Source: Xanthoparmelia taractica
Lineage: Eukaryota > Ascomycota > Lecanoromycetes > Lecanorales > Parmeliaceae
Reading direction: 5' to 3'
Length of the DNA stretch: 64,000 bases
Assembly: GCA_033085395.1 (NCBI GenBank)
Contig: JANQBS010000212.1
Location: 1-64,000 of the forward strand
In this document: piece by piece, positions 57,856 through 64,000 of the stretch
Layout: every line of letters starts with the position of its first letter
Position numbering within the stretch: the first letter of the stretch is position 1
Made by a program: the position numbers and the translations under genes
Notes under the pieces: generated by a model
Told to the model about the DNA's origin: nothing
Databases searched by the model: none
Seen by the model: the letters and a program-made list of their open reading frames with translations, nothing else

Positions 57856-60549
57856 ATGTGCGGTTCCATAGCCATCGTCGCTCTCGACCAACATGCCTCA
57901 CACCAGCAACCCAGATCGAGGGAATCCATCTCCCAGAGACTTTCCCGCGGACTAGAACAAATCCGGCATCGAGGACCTGACTCCCAAGGCCAATGGATCA
58001 GTCCCGATGATCGAGTCGGTCCTCCTCACAGAGACAAGTACCCCCCAATAAACCCAGAGCATAGCAGCTAACGGTACAACGACACCCCAGCCCTCGGCCA
58101 CGTCCGCCTCTCAATCAACGATCTCACGCCCTCGGGTAACCAGCCCCTGCACGACCACCCGAACCACCGCATCCACGCCGTCGTCAACGGCGAAATCTAC
58201 GACCACGACCGCTTACGCGCCGACATGGTCCAGAAACTCAACTACGAGTTCCAGGGCCGCAGCGACTGCGAGGTCGTCGTCGCGCTGTACAAGTACTACG
58301 GCATTTCCTTCGTGTCGCACCTGAGGGGTGAGTTTGCGATTTGCCTTTATGACGAGGAGCGGGAGATTTTTCTGGCGGTGAGGGATCGGTTTGGTATCAA
58401 GCCGCTTTTTTGGTCGGTGCTGGGGGAGGGGCGGGAGTTGTGTGTTGCGGCGGAGATGAAGGCGTTGAGGCCGTTGGGGTGGAGGGCGGAGTGGAATGTT
58501 GGGGGGATTGCGGACGGGGGGGTTCAGATTGGTGCGGAGACGGTTTTTAAGAACGTGCTCAAGGTATATATTTGCATGCCTGTTTTACTGCACGAGATCC
58601 CCTGGGAAATTTGAAGGGTGGTTTTTTTTTTTTTTTTTGCTGACGGAAAACAGGTCCGTCCGGGGCATATGCTCATATCGAAACACTTTGGCCCGGTCCA
58701 AGAGATGCAGTACTGGGACATGCAATTCCCCAACAAGGCAAGCACCAGCCCAGCACATCTCCCTCCTACCTTACTTTTCCCACCTTAGATTTTATCTACC
58801 TCCCCTTTACCCCCCCCCCCCCCACCCTTTTCCCCATCCCCTTCCTCTTCCCCCTCAATCCTCCCCAACCCCCCCCCCCTCCCACAACCAACCAACCAAC
58901 TAACAAGTAACCCAACAAAGCTCCACCCCTCCCCCCTAACCGAAGAATCCGCCATCCACGCCGTCCGCGCCCACCTCCTCGACGCCATCCGCGTGCGCCT
59001 CCGCGCAGACGTCAAAGTCGGCGTCGCGCTGAGCGGCGGCATCGACTCGTCCGTCGTGGCGGGCATGGTGGGGCAATTGATCCGCGAGGGGGAGCGGGTG
59101 GGCGGCGACGCGGTGACGGAGAAGCTGAGTTGTTTTTGCATTGCGTTTGAGGAGGGGAGCGGGTTTGATGAGTCGGGTAGGTAGATTTGTGGGGGGGTTC
59201 TTTTCCTGTCCCTATCGATATATATTTTTTCTTTCTTTGTGGGGTGGGAAGGGGGGTTTCTTGTGAAGACGATGCAGCTGGCTAATAGGCGTATTATGGT
59301 TGTAGTGACGGCGAACCGCACGGCGGAGTTCTTGGGCGTTGAGGTCCACACCAAACGCATGACGGAGCAGGCTCTGGCGGATGGATTCGAAGAGGCGACT
59401 TGGATGACCGAAACGCCGACGCCGGATCTCAACTATATCGGCTGCTACGCTCTTTCGGAGTTGGTGCGCGAGAAGGGCTTCCGGGTTCTTATTAACGGTA
59501 AGCTCGATATTCGCTTGTCTTCATCTTTCTCTGTTTGTTCATTTCTCTTCTAATTCCTCAGCTATACAAACACAATACTAACACCATAACGTCCAGGCCA
59601 AGGCGCCGACGAGATCTTCGGCGGATACAGCTGGTTCCTCCCCGACTACCTCCGCGAACCCGACCACGCTCTTCCAACCACAATCCCTCAACTCCCGGAC
59701 ACGCATAGAACTTCCGCCCTCCACAAAGTTGAGTCCGCCATATCCCACTCCTTCTCTATATCTCCAGCCACCACCTCTCACCATCTCTTGACCTCCACAT
59801 CCACCCCCACCACCGTGTCCGCCCTCTTACCCGTCCTTCCCATCAACTCACCCCATTCCTCCCCATCTCCAGAACCCCCACGCCTCTACTCCGAAGCCAT
59901 TGCTCCCATCGTTCAGGCGCAAATGAGCGATAAATGGCACCCGCTGCACACGGCTCTCTACCTCTGGAGCAAGGGCCCTCTCGAGAACCTGCTCCTATCC
60001 TGTCTTGGCGACCGCGGCGAAATGGCTCATAGCGTTGAGGGTCGCACGCCGTTTTTGGATCATGTGTTGGCCGAGTACGTGATGGGGTTGCCGCCAGGGA
60101 TGAAGATTAGGACGGTGATGGGTGGTAAGGCGGGGGAAATGAATGGTCATGGTGACGGAGGGGAGGCAGGGGGGGTTGAGTTTGTGCACAAGTACATCCT
60201 TAGAGAGGCGGCGAGGCCGTTTGTCACGGATGAGATTTATAGGAAGGTGAAACATCCGTATACCGCACCGTTCAAGTATGGGATTGATGGGCCCTTGCAT
60301 CGGCTGATGAGGAGGCTGGTTACGGAGGAGAATGTCAAGGAGTTGGGGTTCGTGGAGTGGAGGCCGGGTATGCTTGTGGGAGGCAGTGTGGCGGATTTGG
60401 TCGCCGGCGCGTTTAACGAGGCAGGTGAGAAACAGTTTCGGCTGGTAATTTTATTGGCGCAGTGGGTGGTGCTGGGGAAGAGGTTCGGCGTTGGAAGGGG
60501 TGGGAGTGGCCCTTGCTATTTCAGCCCAACTGTTCTAGCGCCTTTTTGA
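57856..60549 (+). CDS. Asparagine synthetase, glutamine-hydrolysing
   Basis: Six exons (57856-58018, 58091-58563, 58654-58737, 58921-59176, 59306-59497, 59597-60549) give about 706 residues. The class II glutaminase domain begins with the catalytic Cys2 (MCGS, where most members have MCGI) and has RHRGPDSQG (37-45), RVALGHVRLSINDLTPSGNQPL, VVNGEIYD, and RDRFGIKPLF. The synthetase domain has the PP-loop SGGIDSS (278-284), ETPTPDLNYIGCYALS and INGQGADEIFGGYSWFLPD, then HSVEGRTPFLDH and VKHPYTAP. It should make Asn from Asp, ATP and glutamine, or amidate a similar carboxylate in a metabolite pathway. The intron at 58738-58920 starts GC (AAG/GCAAGC), a GC-AG intron. The last 29 coding bases overlap the convergent thioesterase gene. 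Confidence 0.9.
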
Positions 60550-61405
60550 GGATGTCTGTGATGCTGCTTAGGTGCCGGTGATCGAAGACGTCGTCGTGTT
60601 GCGCGTCGAGTGGTATGCTCCGAAAATTCGCCATAGTCCATCCAGCTCGCTCGTCCTGAAAGCGGTGTCGAATGGCTTTCTTCCTCTCCGCAGACATTGC
60701 CTCTGGTAGTGGTGTGAGCTGCGTGCACTTCACCAGTGTCACTGGACTTTTGAGTCTCTTGGGCAAATACCCTCCTTCCCCAGCCCGGGCAATCATTTCC
60801 AAGCCATTGTAGATGTGCTTCCGCATCCTGGGCAGGTATTCCGTGAAATCCACCTCGTCGTCGTCTTCGTCTCCCAGCCCACTATCTTTGTCGTCTTCCC
60901 TGTCTAGTACATCGTCTTCTTCGTAATCCATCTCCTCCAAGTCAGGGAGTCCACTCCGCGCCGCATAAGCCTTGTATGTCCACTCCGCTACCTCATCTCT
61001 TTCACATGTATTATGGAAGGTAGGGTACCCTTCCGGATTTGTGCTATCGATCAGGACGACCCCCAATACCTCTTCTCCGTCGCTTTCAAATATCTCGGCC
61101 ACTTTGATCGCGATCATGCCGCCCATTGACCAGCCGCCTAGTATATATGGTCCATGTGGTATTTCTTTCCTGATACGCTTGGTGTATTCTCGAGCAATGG
61201 CGTAAAAGGAGTCCGGTAGGTGGTATGATCTGGATTCGTAGATAGGAGAGCTGAGCCCGTAGACGGCGCGGGAGTTGAGTGTGTCTGAGGAGGAGAGCGG
61301 ACCGAGTGAGAGGTAGGGGAGAGCGAAGCCGGAGACGGCGTGGATAAGGATGAGGGGTGCGAGAGGGGATGCGGGGTTCCCCTGGATGTGGAAGAAAGAG
61401 TCCAT
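60521..61405 (-). CDS. Stand-alone thioesterase (NRPS/PKS type)
   Basis: One exon, 294 residues. Alpha/beta-hydrolase fold of the thioesterase type that ends non-ribosomal peptide and polyketide assembly lines. Seen: PLILIHAVSGFALPYLSLGPL (strand and oxyanion region), VYGLSSPIY, YILGGWSMGG with the nucleophile Ser93 in G-x-S-x-G, VVLIDSTNPEG with the likely Asp, and DAQHDDVFD with the His near residue 275. The lid region carries an unusually acidic insertion (EEMDYEEDDVLDREDDKDSG, then EDDDEVD, about 155-190). It could hydrolyse or transfer an acyl or peptidyl thioester. Its 3' coding end overlaps that of the asparagine synthetase tail to tail. Confidence 0.82.
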   Translation of the reverse strand: MDSFFHIQGNPASPLAPLILIHAVSGFALPYLSLGPLSSSDTLNSRAVYGLSSPIYESRSYHLPDSFYAIAREYTKRIRKEIPHGPYILGGWSMGGMIAIKVAEIFESDGEEVLGVVLIDSTNPEGYPTFHNTCERDEVAEWTYKAYAARSGLPDLEEMDYEEDDVLDREDDKDSGLGDEDDDEVDFTEYLPRMRKHIYNGLEMIARAGEGGYLPKRLKSPVTLVKCTQLTPLPEAMSAERKKAIRHRFQDERAGWTMANFRSIPLDAQHDDVFDHRHLSSITDILKKALEQLG

Positions 61406-64000
61406 TGATGCAGTATGGAATGTGCAGGTGGGGGTTCCGCGCAGGCAAGGGCTGCTGGGTCCAAAATTGAGGTCGAGGCTGTCATTTATGTGACTAGGTC
61501 ATCTCTCTGACTCAGTCTGCTATTTAGATTAGTAGGTATTCGAGCAGGAAGGCGCATGCTGAGTCTTACACCGCTATAAACTACTCCGTGTCACGGCGGA
61601 GGCTTCTCACGATGGATTACCGCCGCGTGGAGGGGTTCTAGGCACCATGGAAGATGCTCCATAGCATCATCAACTGATATTGATAACAACCTCAAGACGC
61701 ATCTTCAAGCAAAGCGACCTTCACGGTTGCTTTACTATAGGGTCTGGTTGCTCTGGCTGCTTTGCCAGCGGCGGCGGGACACATTGATCATTGGGGCTGG
61801 TGATTATTAAAGACGTCTGATTGTAGGCGTGCTGAGTCATATCGAAGAGCAAAGCCGTCTGACTGTACTGTTGTAAGAGAAAGCTCTTCAATGGGAATGA
61901 GAGAAGGAGGATGTTGATGCTGATGAAGGATTGCCCGATGGCTCATGAGATGATGGAATCATGTTCCTTGATGCTGACGTTGAGAATGAAAGCCGGGTAG
62001 CATGTGTGAACTTGAGCACTTGGACTCTAGCAAATAGGATCTCTCGCAATACTATATACCTTACCTAATCTGCAATCATCAGTGGCCGGTCACCAAGATC
62101 CTTATCCATATTTCGAGGCCTGGATTGGAAGTCGCGGTGGCCATAGGAATTGAATGACCATTAGTACTTCCTCTCTCTACAACGTATTCTGTCTATCATT
62201 AGATAATGCCCGTTCAGCATTCGGAAAGCAGACCAACAGCTCACCGGTCAGCACGGTAAAGCCTAGCACGGCTTGGGAGTACTGCATTCCCTTAGTCACA
62301 GCCCGCCAAATATGTATGTGCATGTGCGGCGATACTCGGTGCATGAGCGTCCAGGCCGTTTCCCTCAAGTCAAGTCAGCAGTGGCGCAACTTTGTTCGCC
62401 TTGCGGTATCCAACGTGCTCATCGGAAACGCAGTGGACCAGTAATACTACGTTCCCCTGAATCCAGTCACCGTATGGATTACACCTAGACTTGGGTGCGT
62501 AGGAATGCTGCCTTGACTGTATCAACTGGTAATCTTGACGTGCATTGTCTCCGTATCAAACATATGGGTCCTTGGGCTTCGTTAGTATCTCATGTATTGC
62601 AGTAGGTTGCAATGACAGTCAATGAGCTCCGGCTTAAGTCAACTGGCGGAGACTTCCAGCTTTCTTGATTATCCAACATTCTCTTTATGGCTATTTAGAG
62701 ATCCGGGAATCTTTGGTCGCTTCGTATAGCATCGTCTTCTTATTATCTCATTGCCTTGAGACGGTCAAGGTAAGCTTATTGGGAATAACTAGAACCCTTT
62801 CTCCGATCCCCTTCTTCTTCAAATGTCCTTCAATCACAAATCACTTTGCAAATATCAAGACAGGCAGTCCTCGATTAAAATTGAAATCTAACAGATCATT
62901 TTCAGTTCTATTGTTGTAAAGTGCCCATCTTCACAACTTGCTAATTTGCTCGTCTACTGTGGTCACTTTTCGTATGGGCAACAGGTCCATCCAAGACGGA
63001 GAGATTAACATTTCAATCAACATTGGCTCTTGGCTTCACTTCGATCACAACATATCCGTCACAATGACGGATCTGAGATCACTTTCAATGAACCATAGAT
63101 ATGGAGCTTTTGAAGCTAGCGAAAAGGCTATGCTGGTGGTAAGGGTATAGGCGCCGTGGTCTTGAAACAAGGGTCACGTGCGGAGTTTCATGGCAAAGGC
63201 TTTCAACCCAATATCCGTGGTTCCGAGTGCCGTTGACTTCATATACGGAGAAAGCTCGAACTTATTCAAAGCCGGGCTCTCACATTTCCTCCACGATAAT
63301 ACCGAACAATCAGCATCATCGCCGGTGCAGTGACCATGGGCGCACAATGCACTGACTCCGTTCGTTCCTAGTCGAGAAGGATCACAATGGCACTCTTTCT
63401 CTACTATCGATTCATGGAAGCCAAAGCAAAAAACAAGATTCGGTCCCTATGCGACCTGAAAGAGTCGCCAAACATCTAAACGACTATATGCTACGTAGTG
63501 GCTATCAATTTTGAACGGCCTCCCCGTTACCATTGAAGGTAAGGTGGCCCACAAAATTCTCCTTGCGACGGGAACGCAATTCGTCTATCCTTCCTCCAGC
63601 TTAGCGATATCACCTGCGGAAGATGGCAAGAAAAACAAAGTCCTCCACAAAGTCATCAACTATTCAAAGCTCTTCTCGAGCTTCCGAAGACCGCATGATC
63701 GTACTCACGACAATTTCTTTGAGGTTGAAGATCAGACTAGGTGTTTAGGATGCTTTCAAAGATCAAACGCACCTTCAACTTAGCGTCTGCGCTAAGAGAT
63801 TTATCTAATGCTGCAACACCGTCACAAATCGTGGAGACATGAAAGGGGCGATTGATGTGCAGGGATCACTTTATGGTGTTGAGGGGTTGTCACTGCTGTT
63901 TCCCGAAATCAAAAAGTAAATCACGGGCCTAGGCTTATTCAAGATGCAATCTTAACGGACGTTTGTCACTTACTGTACATGCGTTAGAAACGTAGGTACC
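61406..64000. other. Intergenic to window edge, no gene supported
   Basis: The first part should hold the thioesterase promoter. Frames at 62154-62444, 62665-62919, 62938-63150 and 63511-63783 (all +) are 60-96 codons in different frames and show no recognised domain. They might be remnants of one decayed gene, but nothing I see links them. Confidence 0.5.

Noticed and set aside
1..64000. CRISPR arrays, operons, ribosome binding sites, bacterial insertion sequences
   Set aside because: Introns, RIP and gene families show nuclear fungal DNA. No direct-repeat/spacer pattern was seen.
61406..64000. Secondary-metabolite core gene next to the thioesterase
   Set aside because: No adenylation, ketosynthase or condensation motifs appear in any frame up to the window edge.

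Overview
The window looks like nuclear DNA of a filamentous ascomycete (Pezizomycotina). Its genes are broken by short introns, mostly 45-75 nt, with GT-AG ends and CTAAC-type branch sites. Several families are typical of this group: a MARVEL/Nce102-like membrane protein, a QDE-2-like Argonaute, a LaeA/UMTA-type methyltransferase, DUF6604 and small secreted proteins. A transposon at the left edge carries C-to-T/G-to-A damage of the kind left by repeat-induced point mutation (RIP). The class within Pezizomycotina cannot be fixed by eye. Gene density is low and long gaps are rich in microsatellites and homopurine/homopyrimidine tracts. All exon maps were assembled by hand from splice motifs, reading phase and family resemblance.

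Left part (1-16 kb): an AT-rich, RIP-degraded Tc1/mariner-like element; a MARVEL-domain gene (minus); a multiply frameshifted pseudogene of a conserved fungal F-box-like family; a long non-coding, microsatellite-rich stretch; an APC-family amino acid/polyamine/choline permease (plus); and an aldo/keto reductase (plus) with an unusually long low-complexity intron and a frame break in a poly-G run.

Middle (17-37 kb): a 1,263-residue protein joining a J-like segment, two C2H2 fingers and a large uncharacterised fungal region; two minus-strand genes of unknown function (one single-pass membrane protein, one disordered protein); a secreted M35-like metalloprotease candidate (minus); a broken DUF6604 gene (minus); a degenerate GTAGATA-type repeat; a secreted protein (plus); a SAM methyltransferase (minus); and a SnoaL-like protein (plus).

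Right part (37-64 kb): a 146-bp hAT-type MITE with a perfect 8-bp target duplication; an apparently catalytically intact Argonaute (minus); an array of about 34-bp repeats and a TATA box in front of an AlkB-like 2-oxoglutarate/Fe(II) dioxygenase with a cysteine-rich N-terminal part; two secreted proteins; and an asparagine synthetase whose 3' coding end overlaps a convergent thioesterase. The first exon of the synthetase has a decayed duplicate just upstream. The last 2.6 kb holds no gene I can support.

Themes: genome defence (RIP, an intact Argonaute, a hairpin-forming MITE 1.5 kb from it), an AlkB-like nucleic-acid-repair-type enzyme on the other side of the Argonaute, and a small asparagine synthetase/thioesterase pair that may belong to a metabolite pathway whose core enzyme is not in view. 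Three genes are broken or interrupted, which points either to ongoing gene loss or, for those broken at homopolymers, to sequencing error.
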